A DNA stretch of 64,000 nucleotides from Mycoavidus sp. B2-EB (GCF_014218255.1 NZ_AP021872.1:1240001-1304000); one strand, 5' to 3'; counted from the stretch's first letter, positions 1 to 11,628 are shown. Notes: generated by a model from the letters alone, not told the origin. Program-made: numbers and translations.

Positions 1-898
1 GATCAACCGATACAGTTGTGCGCTGAGCTTGACGCGCATAATCGAGAAAACGACCAATGATATGATCCATCTGCTCTATATCATCAACCATCGCGCGTTT
101 GATCGTGTCATCGGCTGGGCTCATTTCAATTTCAAGCCGCAAGCGCGCAAGTGGCGTGCGCAAGTCATGCGAAATGCCAGCCAACATGAACGCACGATCC
201 GCCTCGACTTGCTCAAGGTCGCGCACCATCTGGTTAAAACTACGGTTGGTTGCCGCTGCAACACCTAGACCACGCTCCGGCAATGGCTTAGGCGTCTGTC
301 CCGAACCAACTTGGCGCGCGGCCGAGGCTAAACGCGCAATCGGGCGATTCACTAGATTCGTAATCAATGCAGCGCCCAATAATGACGCCGCGAGCGCAAA
401 AACGCTCCACCCTAGCCACTGCAAGCCCGACACGTTATCCAGTCGCTCCCGCTCAAGGGCAATCCAGTAATTATCGTCATCGATCTTAAAGCTAACCCAT
501 ACCGCGGGGATACGATTGACTGATTGAGCAATAATCACATCTCGCCCTAGACGCCGACGGACTTCGGTTTCTATCAATCGGTATAGCGTTTGGTCCGGCT
601 GAAATTTGTATTGATCGGTCAATTCGCGTGGATAAACTCTAACGCCTTCGTTACTTTCTAGGTCTTGCAATAAGGCACGGCGCAAGTCAGGATCCGAATA
701 GAGTAAAGCTGCGCGGGTCAATTTAACCACCGAGACCAATTGCAATGCAATACGCTGTGCGCGCGGCTCACGCTCAATCATACGAAAAATCTGGAACCAC
801 GCCGCAACGCTTAGCGCGATCAGGAGCGCAATTAGAAGAAATGTGCGCCAGAAAAGCCCGCCGAAGGCAAGCGCTATCAAGTGTCGATTAATTCGCAT
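1..898 (-). CDS. Sensor histidine kinase, EnvZ/RisS type (3' part missing, cut by window edge)
   Basis: Membrane sensor kinase that should phosphorylate the response regulator encoded just upstream of it. The reading frame is open from an ATG at 898 through position 1, so about 299 N-terminal residues are present. Visible parts are an N-terminal membrane segment (about residues 14-36, Leu/Ile/Ala-rich), a periplasmic stretch of about 120 residues, a second membrane segment near residues 160-180, a HAMP-like linker (NRPIARLASAARQ) and the dimerisation H-box ISHDLRTPLAR near residue 244 with the phosphoacceptor His. The ATPase domain lies outside the window. It begins 35 bp after the regulator stop, so the two are probably co-transcribed. 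In Burkholderia and Bordetella this pair is RisA/RisS; the assignment to RisS is by family resemblance and context. Confidence 0.85.
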   Translation of the reverse strand, partial: MRINRHLIALAFGGLFWRTFLLIALLIALSVAAWFQIFRMIEREPRAQRIALQLVSVVKLTRAALLYSDPDLRRALLQDLESNEGVRVYPRELTDQYKFQPDQTLYRLIETEVRRRLGRDVIIAQSVNRIPAVWVSFKIDDDNYWIALERERLDNVSGLQWLGWSVFALAASLLGAALITNLVNRPIARLASAARQVGSGQTPKPLPERGLGVAAATNRSFNQMVRDLEQVEADRAFMLAGISHDLRTPLARLRLEIEMSPADDTIKRAMVDDIEQMDHIIGRFLDYARQAQRTTVSVD

Positions 899-933
899 AC
901 GCTGGGTCTTATCGCTCTAATCAATCATGCCAA

Positions 934-1659
934 TCATGTCGCTCCATTCGGAATGAAAACATAGCCTAGACCCCATACGGTCTGGATAAAGCGAGGGCTA
1001 CTCGGATCAGGTTCAATCAGCTTGCGCAAACGCGAGATTTGTACATCTAAGCTGCGATCAAAGACCTCATATTCACGGCCACGCGCCAATTCCATCAGTT
1101 TCTCGCGCGATAATGGATGGCGCGGATGGCGGGCAAATACTTTAAGCACCGAAAACTCCCCTGTAGTCAGCGGAATTTCTCGATTGTTTTTGCTGAGGGT
1201 ACGCGTTGCCAGATTTAAAGAAAAATCTCCAAACTGAAACATTTCACTCGTTTCAGAGGGTGCGCCAGGCAATTCCGCTGGGGCTTGGCGCCGGAGTACT
1301 GCATGAATGCGCGCCACCAGCTCGCGCGGGTTAAAGGGTTTAGGCAGATAATCATCTGCGCCCATTTCAAGGCCAACGATGCGATCAATATCTTCGCCTT
1401 TGGCGGTGAGCATGATGATGGGAGTACGCTCATCACCGCCTCTTAAGCGCCGGCAGATAGATAAGCCATCTTCACCCGGCAACATCAGATCAAGCACCAA
1501 TAAATCAAAGCGTTCTCGCATCCAAAGTTTATTCATCGCGGTTGCGTTTTCAGCAACATAGACATTAAAACCTTGTTCGCCAAGATAGCGGCGCAGCAAA
1601 TCACGCAGCCGTGGGTCGTCGTCCACTACCAGTATTTTCGGTGGGTTTTTGTTTTCCAT
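934..1659 (-). CDS. OmpR-family response regulator (RisA-like)
   Basis: Two-domain transcription factor of 241 residues. The N-terminal receiver has the acidic pocket VVDDD near residues 11-15, the phosphoacceptor Asp in LVLDLMLPGEDG near residue 57, and the conserved Lys in DDYLPKPF. The C-terminal winged helix is recognisable by REKLMELARGR, SLDVQISRLRKLIE and the terminal VWGLGYVF. The partner kinase follows downstream on the same strand. Tandem TTACA half-sites lie 65-80 bp upstream of the start codon and could serve autoregulation. Length and domain order match OmpR. The regulon cannot be read from the sequence; RisA/OmpR-type porin or osmotic control is family knowledge. Confidence 0.93.
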   Translation of the reverse strand: MENKNPPKILVVDDDPRLRDLLRRYLGEQGFNVYVAENATAMNKLWMRERFDLLVLDLMLPGEDGLSICRRLRGGDERTPIIMLTAKGEDIDRIVGLEMGADDYLPKPFNPRELVARIHAVLRRQAPAELPGAPSETSEMFQFGDFSLNLATRTLSKNNREIPLTTGEFSVLKVFARHPRHPLSREKLMELARGREYEVFDRSLDVQISRLRKLIEPDPSSPRFIQTVWGLGYVFIPNGAT

Positions 1660-1713
1660 AGCTATATTTTATTGTGAATCAAAATTAATTTATTTTAAAC
1701 ATTCATCAACTGA

Positions 1714-1739
1714 TAACAAAGGCATTACAAAAGATTACA
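1714..1739. promoter_or_regulatory. Tandem TTACA-type half-sites, candidate OmpR-family operator
   Basis: Three similar pentamers lie in tandem: TAACA at 1714, TTACA at 1725 and TTACA at 1735, spaced 11 and 10 bp, which is one helical turn each. OmpR-type regulators bind direct repeats with this spacing. The site sits between the divergent response regulator (starts at 1659) and the small exported protein (starts at 1825), so it could control either. No binding data; inference from spacing and position. Confidence 0.4.
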
Positions 1740-1824
1740 AAAATGATACGGCTCAAGTCACGATCGTTAGAGTACCACGCGTACACTTGAGTAGATTGAG
1801 ATGAGTCAATAAGGATGAGGAATT

Positions 1825-2103
1825 ATGCTTCGCTGGTTGAACACAAGTTGGCTTAGCATCGCGCTTTTTAGCTATACCTGCACGACCTATGCAACCCATT
1901 TGCCTTGCTCGCCAGACCCTCACGGCATACCCAGCAACAGCCGCAATTGTAGTCCACCCACTACAACCGTAAACTCAATCCAGCAGCCTCCTCCTTTATC
2001 TAATTCTCATGAACGCCGCTATAAAAATGTAATGAATCTTGAAGAGCGCCGCTTACTACGGCAACATATTGAAAACGCCGTGCGAGAAATATACAAACGT
2101 TGA
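1825..2103 (+). CDS. Small exported protein of unknown function
   Basis: A 92-residue protein with an ATG preceded by a clear purine-rich ribosome-binding site (GAGGA, 1816-1820 region). The N terminus has a short positive start, a hydrophobic stretch (about residues 8-22) and an Ala-Thr-His boundary, which reads as a Sec signal peptide. A Pro/Ser/Thr-rich low-complexity middle follows. The C terminus is a charged amphipathic helix, LEERRLLRQHIENAVREIYKR by segments, which resembles the C-terminal helix of small Burkholderia exported proteins annotated only as hypothetical. It stands alone between the two-component system and truB. Real but function unknown. Confidence 0.6.
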   Translation: MLRWLNTSWLSIALFSYTCTTYATHLPCSPDPHGIPSNSRNCSPPTTTVNSIQQPPPLSNSHERRYKNVMNLEERRLLRQHIENAVREIYKR

Positions 2104-2123
2104 CGCCCCCTTTTAAGATTGAT

Positions 2124-3104
2124 TTATGAGTTTGCAATCAATCTTTCTGGCGCCAAGATCTTTTCGGTTAAACGTGCGGTCCCTAAAAATTGAGACTTTT
2201 CATCATATACCCGCACCAGCGCAGCAGCGGCCGACGGGGGTAAATTGATGCACGCCGACTCAAGCATTAATTCAGCGGGTAAGCGCTGTCCTTGCTTAAA
2301 ACGGTGCGCGAGCACAGCAGTAAGTTGTATCGTTGAATACGTAGAGAGCAACGTATCCGTAGGCCGCAAGTGGGTTAGGCGCGCGGGATGCTCAGCGCTT
2401 GCAAGTCGCTCCAGAGAGATCGCATCGGTAAGCTTTAATACACCCACGCCCGTACGACGCAGCGCACCTAAATAAGCCCCACAACCGAGCGCTTCGCCGA
2501 TATCTTCCGCTAACACACGAATATAGGTTCCTTTACTGCATTGCACGCGTATTTGTAGCGTCCCTGTCGCGCATGGATCGGTTTGCGCTTGCGCCGGTAG
2601 CGTGCAACTGATGAGTTCAAGCTTTTCAATCGTGACTGGACGCGCTGCTCGCTCAAGTGTCAAGCCCGCACGCGCATATTCATAGAGCGGCTTGCCATCT
2701 CGTTTAAGCGCTGAATACATGGGTGGGACTTGCCATATTTCGCCGCGAAAGCGCGCCAGCGCTTCATGCACGGCTTTTAGCTCGCACTTGACGGAGCGGC
2801 TCTGAATTATTTCACCTTCCGCATCCGCAGTTGTCGTACACGCACCAAGGACTAAAGTCGCCTCATAGCATTTACTTGCATTCAGTAAATCATTGGAGAA
2901 TTTTGTGGCTTCTCCAAAGCAAAGCGGCAATAAGCCCGACGCAAGGGGATCAAGGGTGCCTGTGTGTCCGGCTTTTTTAGCCAAGAGTAAGCGTTTGGCG
3001 CGGACCAATGCTTCATTGCTCGAAAGACCAAGGGGTTTATCAAGCAGTAGTACGCCATCAAGCGCGTGTCGGGCCGGTTTGCTTGATTGAATAGGAAACG
3101 CCAT
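2124..3104 (-). CDS. truB: tRNA pseudouridine(55) synthase TruB
   Basis: Makes pseudouridine 55 in the T-arm of elongator tRNAs. The 326-residue protein carries the TruB catalytic motif GHTGTLDPLASGLLP near residues 47-61, whose Asp is the nucleophile, and the early segment DGVLLLDKPLGLSSN that marks the family. A later KGTYIRVLAEDIG segment belongs to the substrate-binding core, and the last ~80 residues look like a PUA-type C-terminal domain. It is the last gene of the rimP-nusA-infB-rbfA-truB operon and begins 38 bp after rbfA. Length is normal for a beta-proteobacterial TruB. Confidence 0.96.
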   Translation of the reverse strand: MAFPIQSSKPARHALDGVLLLDKPLGLSSNEALVRAKRLLLAKKAGHTGTLDPLASGLLPLCFGEATKFSNDLLNASKCYEATLVLGACTTTADAEGEIIQSRSVKCELKAVHEALARFRGEIWQVPPMYSALKRDGKPLYEYARAGLTLERAARPVTIEKLELISCTLPAQAQTDPCATGTLQIRVQCSKGTYIRVLAEDIGEALGCGAYLGALRRTGVGVLKLTDAISLERLASAEHPARLTHLRPTDTLLSTYSTIQLTAVLAHRFKQGQRLPAELMLESACINLPPSAAAALVRVYDEKSQFLGTARLTEKILAPERLIANS

Positions 3105-3142
3105 AACTGGGTTGGATTGATAGTGTTTGACTATCCAATACC

Positions 3143-3511
3143 TTAATCCTTCGCGCGCACGGTATTCGCTTGATCAATTAATTGCGAGAGCTCAGCCGCT
3201 TTTTCAAGTGTCTCATCAAATATGAAATGAAGTGTAGGCACGGTGTGGATATGTAAGCGTTTGAATAATAAATTACGTAAATGCCCCGCCGCATGGTTTA
3301 AAGCTGTGCCAGACGCTTTTGGATCCCCTGAGAGCGTCGTGAACCATACTTTGGCGTGGGCATAGTCAGGCGTCAGCTCTACGCTTTGTAGCGTGACAAA
3401 ACCAATCCTCGGATCTTTCACTTCGCCACGCGTAATCATTTCCGATAAATCGCGTTGGATTTGATCTGCGATGCGATTAATGCGCTCAGGGGTACTGCGT
3501 TTTCTAGACAT
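3143..3511 (-). CDS. rbfA: 30S ribosome-binding factor RbfA
   Basis: Late 30S subunit maturation factor that helps process the 5' end of 16S rRNA. The 122-residue protein has the single KH-like fold pattern: [17 protein letters not shown] at the N terminus, then [24 protein letters not shown] by segments and [17 protein letters not shown] near the end. It begins 14 bp after infB and precedes truB, the usual order in proteobacteria. Nothing unusual in length or motifs. Confidence 0.96.
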   Translation of the reverse strand: MSRKRSTPERINRIADQIQRDLSEMITRGEVKDPRIGFVTLQSVELTPDYAHAKVWFTTLSGDPKASGTALNHAAGHLRNLLFKRLHIHTVPTLHFIFDETLEKAAELSQLIDQANTVRAKD

Positions 3512-3525
3512 AACGTAGGCAGCTT

Positions 3526-6450
3526 TTATAACGTGCGGGCAACTTCAGTAATTTCGAAGACTTCCAGTTGGTCACCTTCGACAATATCATTGAAATTCTT
3601 CACGGAAAGACCGCATTCAAAGCCCGTTTTCACTTCACGCACATCATCTTTAAAACGTTTAAGCGAGTCAAGCTCACCGGTATGAATGACCACATTAGCG
3701 CGCAACACACGTACTTGAGATGAGCGTTTAACAGATCCTTCAAGCACCATGCAACCCGCGACCGTGCCAATCTTAGGCACACGAAATACCTGCCGCACGT
3801 CAATCAAGCCAGCAATCACCTCTTTTTTCTCCGGCGCAAGCATCCCCGACATAGCGGCTTTTATTTCATCAACCGCATCATAGATAATATTGTAATACCG
3901 AATATCAATGCCGTTGGTTTCGGCAAGTCTGCGCGCTTGTGCATCCGCCCGCGTGTTAAAGCCGACCACGACAGCTTTTGAGGCCGTCGCAAGATTCACA
4001 TCCGATTCGCTGATTCCCCCTACGGCGGCATGTACAACTTGGACCCGCACCTCATTTGTAGAAAGCTTGGTCAGCGCGTGCATCAGTGCTTCTTGCGAAC
4101 CTTGCACGTCGGCCTTGATAATCAAGGACAAGTTTTGCACCGCCCCTTCAGCCATTTGATCAAACATGCTTTCAAGCTTCGCCGCTTGTTGTTTAGCGAG
4201 TTTCACATCACGGAACTTACCTTGACGGAACAGCGCAATCTCACGTGCTTTGCGCTCGTCTGGCAGCACAATAACTTCTTCGCCGGCGCCAGGCACTTCG
4301 GACAGCCCTTGAATTTCAACCGGAATTGAAGGACCGGCTTGCGTCGTCGGCTTGCCATTTTCATCCAACATAGCGCGCACACGACCATAAGCCGCGCCTA
4401 CTAACACAATGTCTCCGCTTTTTAAGGTACCGGACTGCACTAAAATGGTTGCAACGGGTCCTCGGCCTTTATCCAGCCTAGCTTCAATCACTAGGCCCTT
4501 AGCTAAGGCGGTGACCGGCGCAGTCAACTCAAGCACTTCTGCTTGCAATAAAATTTGCTCAAGCAATTCGTCAATACCTTCCCCAGTTTTAGCAGAAACC
4601 CGCACAAATGGAGCATCGCCGCCGTATTCTTCAGGAACCACACTTTGCGCGACTAATTCTTGCTTGACACGCTCTTCATTCGCGCCAGATTTGTCGATTT
4701 TATTGATCGCCACCACCAGCGGCGCATTACCCGCTTTGGCATGAGCAATGGCCTCCTTGGTTTGTGGCATCACACCATCATCTGCCGCCACCACGAGCAC
4801 CACAATATCCGTTGCCTGCGCACCACGCGCGCGCATCGCTGTAAACGCCTCATGGCCTGGCGTATCCAGGAAGGTAATCACCCCACGCGGCGTTTCGACG
4901 TGATATGCGCCAATATGCTGTGTAATGCCCCCAGCCTCGCCAGAAGCGACTTTAGCGCGGCGAATATAATCCAGCAATGAAGTTTTCCCGTGATCCACGT
5001 GACCCATCACGGTCACCACTGGCGGCCGCGGCAATTTTTCAGCGTCATGGGAGTCGCCGACAATTAGTAGCGCTTCAGGATCATCCAATTTAGCGGCTAA
5101 CGCATTGTGGCCTAATTCTTCGACCACAATCATGGCGGTTTCTTGATCCAGCACTTGGTTGATTGTCACCATCTGGCCTAGCTTCATCATCACTTTAATG
5201 ACTTCAGAAGCCTTCACCGACATCTTATGTGCGAGGTCCGCCACGCTAATGGTCTCGGGCACATGAATTTCGCGCACAATGGGCTCACTCGGCGCTTGGA
5301 AAGCTGTGCGTTGATCTTCACGATGCCTACGCCCGCTTTTAGGACCGCCACGCCAACCACGGTCTATGCCGCCGCTAGCGTCGCCGCGAGTTTTAATGCC
5401 CCGGCGTTTAGCCGCATCTTCTTGCCAACTCGATGTCTTTGCAGGTTTCTTTTTATCGGTTGTCGCCGCCACACTCGCGGTTTTTTTAACTTCCGGCTTA
5501 ACTTCTTTTTTAACGCCGGTGCCCGTTGTAGGTTTATGCAAGGTCCCTTTGGCCGCAACCGTTGCGGGCGGTGCTGCTGCCGGTTTTGCTGCAACGGCAC
5601 GCGTTACGGTGCGCGACGTGCTCATCATTTCTCGGATCGCCAGCGCTTCTGCCTCGGCCGCCGCGCGCCGACGTTGGATTTCTGCTTCGTCAACGACTCG
5701 TGCCGGTGCTTCTTGCGCAATAGCAGCACCCGCTCTGCGCGCTGCTTGGCGCGACTCAGCCCGCACAGCAGTAGTGGGTGCTTGCGTTTTTTTCTGCTCT
5801 GTGACCGCCGAAGGTGTTAGCGCCACTTGGCTCACATTCTGGGTTGCCGCATCAGTTGAACTAGGCGGTTGGGGAGTGGGTACGTTAGCTTGCGCCGCAG
5901 CTTCAGTAGCAGCCTGCTGTTTAGCGGCATCCTCTTCAGCACGACGGCGTTCGGCTTCAAGCTCTTCCTCGCGCAGCTTACGCTGGGCTTCTTCAAGTGC
6001 AAGTTGCGCCTGGCGCTCTTGCTGTTCTTGGGCCTGACGAGCAAATAACTCAGCCTGCCGGCGCGCTTCTTCCTCGCGCCGCTGTTCTAACTCGGTTTTA
6101 TCTGCTTCCGTAGCCTCTACTGTGGCCGTTTCGCTCACGCCGGCACTTTCATCGCGCTTAATAAAGACACGTTTTTTACGCACTTCAACTTGAATGGTAC
6201 GAGCCTTGCCCGTTGCATCAGACTGCCTGATTTCGGATACTTGTTTACGAGTCAACGTAATTTTGCGTTTTTCTGTGTCATCCGCACCGTGAACCCGACG
6301 CAGATGATCCAACAGACGCGCCTTGTCAGCTTCCGACAATGCATCATCCGTACTTTGTTTCGCAACGCCAGCCGCACGCAGTTGCTCTAGCAACACGCCA
6401 GCAGACATTTTAAGTTCCGCGGCAAATTGAGCTACATTATTGCTCGCCAT
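3526..6450 (-). CDS. infB: Translation initiation factor IF-2
   Basis: GTPase that brings initiator tRNA to the 30S subunit and promotes 50S joining. The 974-residue protein starts with the IF2 N-terminal domain ([19 protein letters not shown]), followed by a long Glu/Arg/Ala/Gln-rich segment (about residues 110-270) likely to be helical, and a low-complexity Ala/Lys/Pro linker. The G domain begins near residue 478, with G1 GHVDHGKT, G3 DTPGHEAF, G4 NKID and an SAKTGEG segment as G5. Domains II-IV follow, ending in [17 protein letters not shown]. The Ala/Arg-rich N-terminal part creates long antisense open frames that are not genes. It lies 92 bp after nusA. Confidence 0.97.
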   Translation of the reverse strand: MASNNVAQFAAELKMSAGVLLEQLRAAGVAKQSTDDALSEADKARLLDHLRRVHGADDTEKRKITLTRKQVSEIRQSDATGKARTIQVEVRKKRVFIKRDESAGVSETATVEATEADKTELEQRREEEARRQAELFARQAQEQQERQAQLALEEAQRKLREEELEAERRRAEEDAAKQQAATEAAAQANVPTPQPPSSTDAATQNVSQVALTPSAVTEQKKTQAPTTAVRAESRQAARRAGAAIAQEAPARVVDEAEIQRRRAAAEAEALAIREMMSTSRTVTRAVAAKPAAAPPATVAAKGTLHKPTTGTGVKKEVKPEVKKTASVAATTDKKKPAKTSSWQEDAAKRRGIKTRGDASGGIDRGWRGGPKSGRRHREDQRTAFQAPSEPIVREIHVPETISVADLAHKMSVKASEVIKVMMKLGQMVTINQVLDQETAMIVVEELGHNALAAKLDDPEALLIVGDSHDAEKLPRPPVVTVMGHVDHGKTSLLDYIRRAKVASGEAGGITQHIGAYHVETPRGVITFLDTPGHEAFTAMRARGAQATDIVVLVVAADDGVMPQTKEAIAHAKAGNAPLVVAINKIDKSGANEERVKQELVAQSVVPEEYGGDAPFVRVSAKTGEGIDELLEQILLQAEVLELTAPVTALAKGLVIEARLDKGRGPVATILVQSGTLKSGDIVLVGAAYGRVRAMLDENGKPTTQAGPSIPVEIQGLSEVPGAGEEVIVLPDERKAREIALFRQGKFRDVKLAKQQAAKLESMFDQMAEGAVQNLSLIIKADVQGSQEALMHALTKLSTNEVRVQVVHAAVGGISESDVNLATASKAVVVGFNTRADAQARRLAETNGIDIRYYNIIYDAVDEIKAAMSGMLAPEKKEVIAGLIDVRQVFRVPKIGTVAGCMVLEGSVKRSSQVRVLRANVVIHTGELDSLKRFKDDVREVKTGFECGLSVKNFNDIVEGDQLEVFEITEVARTL

Positions 6451-6542
6451 TCATACCTCATTCATTTCTATTTATCGCATTCTAAAACAGTTCTTTAACG
6501 CTCTCACTTAACTTATTCGTTAAGCGTATATGACGCGAGACG

Positions 6543-8018
6543 TTATTGAAACCAGTGTTCACGTGCTTTCATAATCAAAGCTTTCGCGACTTCTTCATCC
6601 ATTGCCGTAATCTCAATTAGCTCACTGGCATCCAGTTCTGCTAACTCATCACGCGTTTGTATCTGATGCTCAGCCAGTTTTGAAAGCAAGTCGGAATTCA
6701 TCCCTTCGAGCGTCTTCAAATCAAGGGCGATATTTTCAACTTTCTCCTCGTTTGCAATAGCCATTGTCAGTAACGCATTACGTCCTCGGTTACGCAATTC
6801 ATGCACCGTAGCTTCATCAAGCTCTTCAATTTCAAGCATTTCGTTAAGCGGCACGTAGGCAACTTCTTCCAGGCTAGTAAACCCTTCATCCAGCAAAATG
6901 TTGGCGACTTCTTCATCCACATCTAAACGAGCGATAAACAAATCACGTAAAGCTGAGCGCTCTTGCGCTTGCTTTTCAGCGGACTCGTCCGGCGTCATGA
7001 TATTAATTTGCCAACCCGTCAGCTCGCTGGCTAAACGCACGTTTTGTCCACTACGGCCAATCGCAGAAGCCAATTCAGTCTCGTCGACAACCACGTCCAT
7101 TGCATGTTTTTCTTCATCCACCATGATCGACTGGACCGCCGCCGGGGCTAATGCATTGATAACAAATTGAGCTGGATCTTCCGACCAAAGGACAATATCT
7201 ATGTTTTCGCCGCCGAGTTCATTGCGCACGGCCTGCACCCGCGAGCCTCGAATGCCCACACAAGTGCCAATTGGGTCAATCCGCTTATCATAAGCAACCA
7301 CGGCGATCTTGGCACGCATACCAGGATCACGCGCGGCCGATTTAATTTCCAACAAACCTTGCTCAATTTCGGGCACTTCGATTTCGAATAATTTGGCTAG
7401 AAACTCTGGCGCTGTGCGGGAGAGCTCAATTTGCGGGCCGCGGGCGACGCGGTCGATTTTAAGTAGCCAAGCTCGCACACGATCACCGACCCGCAAATTA
7501 TCTCGTGGAATCAATTGATCACGGCGCAGTAACGCTTCAAGACGCCCCGATTCAACGATCAAATTGCCTTTATCGAGTCGCTTGATCGTGCCCGTCAGGA
7601 TAACTTCGCCGCGCTCCAGAAAATCACTCAGAATTTGCTCACGCTCAGCGTCACGAATTTTTTGCAAAATCACTTGCTTAGCTGCTTGCGCACCAATCCG
7701 CCCAAACCCAATCGATTCAATCGGCTCTTCAAGATGATCGTTCACTTCGATCTCAGGAATTTGCTCAAGAGCTTCAAATAATAGAATCTGTTTATCAGGC
7801 TCTTGCAAGCCAGCTTCATCCGGCACCACCAGCCAACGACGAAAAGTTTCGTGCTCTCCGCTCGTGCGGTTGATCGCTACCCGAATCTCGACCTCTTCAT
7901 CGTATAATTTCTTCGTGGCCGAAGCGAGCGCCGCCTCAAGTGCAACAAAGACCACCTCTTTATTGACGTTTTTTTCGCGGGCGAGCGCATCTACCAGCAT
8001 CAATACTTCGCGACTCAT
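6543..8018 (-). CDS. nusA: Transcription termination/antitermination factor NusA
   Basis: RNA polymerase-associated factor that controls pausing, termination and antitermination. The 491-residue protein has the N-terminal polymerase-binding domain, an S1 domain around residues 135-200 ([20 protein letters not shown]), two KH domains ([15 protein letters not shown] and [20 protein letters not shown]), and the C-terminal pair of acidic helix-hairpin repeats ([15 protein letters not shown] and a second copy) found in proteobacterial NusA. It follows rimP by 12 bp and precedes infB. In E. coli NusA helps regulate this operon; the leader hairpin described at 8538-8562 would be a natural target here, but that is inference. 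Confidence 0.97.
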   Translation of the reverse strand: MSREVLMLVDALAREKNVNKEVVFVALEAALASATKKLYDEEVEIRVAINRTSGEHETFRRWLVVPDEAGLQEPDKQILLFEALEQIPEIEVNDHLEEPIESIGFGRIGAQAAKQVILQKIRDAEREQILSDFLERGEVILTGTIKRLDKGNLIVESGRLEALLRRDQLIPRDNLRVGDRVRAWLLKIDRVARGPQIELSRTAPEFLAKLFEIEVPEIEQGLLEIKSAARDPGMRAKIAVVAYDKRIDPIGTCVGIRGSRVQAVRNELGGENIDIVLWSEDPAQFVINALAPAAVQSIMVDEEKHAMDVVVDETELASAIGRSGQNVRLASELTGWQINIMTPDESAEKQAQERSALRDLFIARLDVDEEVANILLDEGFTSLEEVAYVPLNEMLEIEELDEATVHELRNRGRNALLTMAIANEEKVENIALDLKTLEGMNSDLLSKLAEHQIQTRDELAELDASELIEITAMDEEVAKALIMKAREHWFQ

Positions 8019-8030
8019 TGCTTATAACTC

Positions 8031-8465
8031 CTAAAATTCTATCTGCGGGACAAGACGAGCCTTATCAAGGTCAGCTAAGGTAAAATCCAGCACCGCTGGG
8101 CCCTCTTTGCCTATGAATTGCAGCTTAATCGTTTCACCTTCAGGTTGCTGCAAAACACCCCGGTATTGCTTACGGCCAGTCAGTGCTTTTCTCAATGTAA
8201 CCACCGCTTCACTGCCAGCAAAGCGCTCAAAATCGGCTAATTTCTTTAGCGGCCGGTCTAAGCCCGGCGATGACACTTCGAGGCGCTCGTAATCCACATT
8301 TTCAACCGTCAGCACATGCTGTAGCTGGTGACTTACTTTTGCGCAATCTTCAATTGTAATCCCTGCTGCTTGATCAATAAATATACGCAGCACGCCACGC
8401 GCGCCATACTCTATATCCACCAGCTCATAACCCAGCCCGGCGACCGTAGTTTCTATCAGTTGCAT
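8031..8465 (-). CDS. rimP: Ribosome maturation factor RimP
   Basis: Early 30S assembly factor. The protein has the RimP pattern: [20 protein letters not shown] at the N terminus, LRIFIDQ, then the hallmark HQLQHVL and [15 protein letters not shown] chose the ATG at 8465 (144 residues). A start at 8483 would add MRGANI, but alignment of the family usually begins at the MQLIE-type segment. First gene of the rimP-nusA-infB-rbfA-truB operon and divergent from thiC. An apparent promoter and an intrinsic-terminator-like hairpin lie in the intergenic region. Confidence 0.95.
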   Translation of the reverse strand: MQLIETTVAGLGYELVDIEYGARGVLRIFIDQAAGITIEDCAKVSHQLQHVLTVENVDYERLEVSSPGLDRPLKKLADFERFAGSEAVVTLRKALTGRKQYRGVLQQPEGETIKLQFIGKEGPAVLDFTLADLDKARLVPQIEF

Positions 8466-8537
8466 TATATTGGCTCCACGCAAAGCGGCTTGAAAAATGG
8501 CTTAAGCGGCCTGTGCAGCAATCCCAATTTGCTCTCC

Positions 8538-8562
8538 AAAAAAAAATGGGCTTGATGCCCAT
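8538..8562 (-). terminator. Intrinsic terminator-like hairpin in the rimP operon leader
   Basis: Read on the minus strand, ATGGGC, a 5-nt loop and GCCCAT form a 6-bp stem followed at once by at least eight U residues. It lies about 70 nt upstream of the rimP start codon and downstream of a plausible minus-strand promoter, with no gene on that strand to terminate. It therefore looks like a leader attenuator rather than an end-of-gene terminator. The stem also reads on the plus strand, where five Ts follow after one C. Confidence 0.55.
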
Positions 8563-8624
8563 CTTTTTGCTAGCTACATGTCTTACTTACGTCGTGCTGA
8601 GCTTAAGCTCCCATTACGTCTATA

Positions 8625-8653
8625 ATTCTATACTTTTTTCAGCTCAGCGACAA
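8625..8653 (-). promoter_or_regulatory. Candidate sigma70 promoter for the rimP-nusA-infB operon
   Basis: On the minus strand TTGTCG (8653-8648) and TAGAAT (8630-8625) are separated by exactly 17 bp. The -10 matches the consensus at five of six bases, the -35 at four. Transcription would start near 8615-8618 and give a leader of about 150 nt that contains the terminator-like hairpin. A plus-strand TATAAT at 8621-8626 overlaps it and could be the -10 of the divergent thiC promoter. Confidence 0.45.
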
Positions 8654-8671
8654 TCCGCATCTAAAATCGCG

Positions 8672-8745
8672 GCATCAGGGCCCGGCTGAAAATGCTCGAT
8701 GTCTTAAGTTTTTACACGGATAATACGGCTAAATCGCAATGCCCC
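8672..8745 (+). promoter_or_regulatory. TPP-riboswitch-like leader of thiC, probably degenerate
   Basis: thiC is usually controlled by a thiamine pyrophosphate riboswitch (RF00059). The leader here keeps two landmarks in the right order: GGCTGAA at 8684-8690 (family GGCTGAGA) and CGGATAATACGGC at 8717-8729 (family CGGATAATGCCGGCG). GGGC at 8678 could pair with GCCC at 8741 as a P1-like closing helix. The ACCTGATC segment and the complementarity of the helix around GGATAAT are not preserved, so binding of TPP is doubtful. It lies about 110 nt before the thiC start. Read as a diverged or decayed aptamer. Confidence 0.35.
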
Positions 8746-8843
8746 CAAACCGAGTCCTTTGCGCGTCACCAATGAGGCTGTATGCTAGTGACTTCAAAAT
8801 GGATGTCAATCCGACCAAAAACTAAGTCATACGTAACTGCTAA

Positions 8844-10808
<1,965 letters not shown>

Positions 10809-10833
10809 ATAAAATAACGCTAGCATTAAAAAT

Positions 10834-10862
10834 GCGACGAGCGGGATAAAACCGCTCGTCGC
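10834..10862. terminator. Strong stem-loop after thiC
   Basis: GCGACGAGCGG (10834-10844) and CCGCTCGTCGC (10852-10862) form a perfect 11-bp stem with a 7-nt loop, 26 bp after the thiC stop codon. A clear T-run does not follow, so it may act as a 3'-end stabilising hairpin or a Rho-aided terminator. It sits where a thiC terminator is expected. Confidence 0.5.
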
Positions 10863-11012
10863 AAGCGTATCGTAGGCAGAAACATTTAAATACAAATTTA
10901 TCAGCGTATCCATACGATGCAATGCAAATTTCTGGCGTAAGATTATCTATAGCTTGGCACTGCGCCGTAGCTACACAGATCTTTTTAGCGCACCTTCAAA
11001 GGAAGCCCCGCC

Positions 11013-11231
11013 ATGGAATTTAAAGTACTCAAATCTATTCGCGCCGCCATTCTTCTTGCCAGTATGGTTGCAAGTCTAACCGCCTGCGAAAGCATGACAA
11101 CCCGCCAGCGCAATACCGCCATTGGTGCGGGCATCGGCAGTGTGGCGGGCGCCGCGCTGGGCGGCAATATGCTGAGTACGCTGGGTGGCGCTGCTGCCGG
11201 CGGCCTGATTGGCAATCAAGTGAAAAAATAA
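11013..11231 (+). CDS. Small glycine-zipper lipoprotein (OsmB-like)
   Basis: A 72-residue protein with a lipoprotein signal peptide: basic start, hydrophobic AAILLASMVAS and lipobox LTAC, with Cys near residue 28. The mature part is a glycine zipper rich in GxxxG steps (IGAGIGSVAGAALGG and LGGAAAGGLIGNQ), the pattern of OsmB/SlyB-type outer-membrane-associated lipoproteins. Preceded by AAAGGAAG a few bases before the ATG. Single gene; a short inverted repeat GAGCAGAT/ATCTGCTC (11252-11271) follows and may end transcription. A second glycine-zipper protein is encoded at 52151. Confidence 0.85.
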   Translation: MEFKVLKSIRAAILLASMVASLTACESMTTRQRNTAIGAGIGSVAGAALGGNMLSTLGGAAAGGLIGNQVKK

Positions 11232-11628
11232 ACGGCGCTTGCGTCATCGGCGAGCAGATATCAATCTGCTCTCACCTGGTGGGTTACTCTAGACTGATTT
11301 TTAATCAAAATTAAAATCGGGAGATTCATCGAATATTAATCCAAATAGAGTTATAAAATAATTTTTATATTATCTGCATTAAGCAATTGGGCCATCATAG
11401 AATAAAAAAGCTAAGTCCAAGCGAGCTGCCGCACCGTCGTCCATGCATAAAAAACCGTCGAAGATAACGCTCGACACACAAAACCGCACCCTGCGTAGCG
11501 AACAATCAATTGTTCATCAATCGTTAAGGATAACTTCTTTTCGCATCCACCCGCATCAATCATTGGAATTAGTAAAACAATCAACCTATAGCAGATCAAC
11601 CTTGCAATAGGATACCTAATCAATTTGA
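11232..11628. other. AT-rich intergenic region, no gene seen
   Basis: About 400 bp without a convincing gene. It begins with the inverted repeat GAGCAGAT-ATCA-ATCTGCTC at 11252-11271, a likely transcript end for the upstream lipoprotein gene, and contains a very AT-rich stretch around 11290-11370. A minus-strand open frame at 11411-11641 shows no signal, motif or ribosome-binding site and is left out. I looked for a TTCG-N16-TTCG type III regulatory box ahead of the next gene and did not find one. Confidence 0.5.

Noticed and set aside
5227-6044. Long open frames opposite infB (plus strand, up to about 220 codons)
   Set aside because: They mirror the Ala/Arg/Glu-rich N-terminal part of IF-2; low-complexity composition, no ribosome-binding site.
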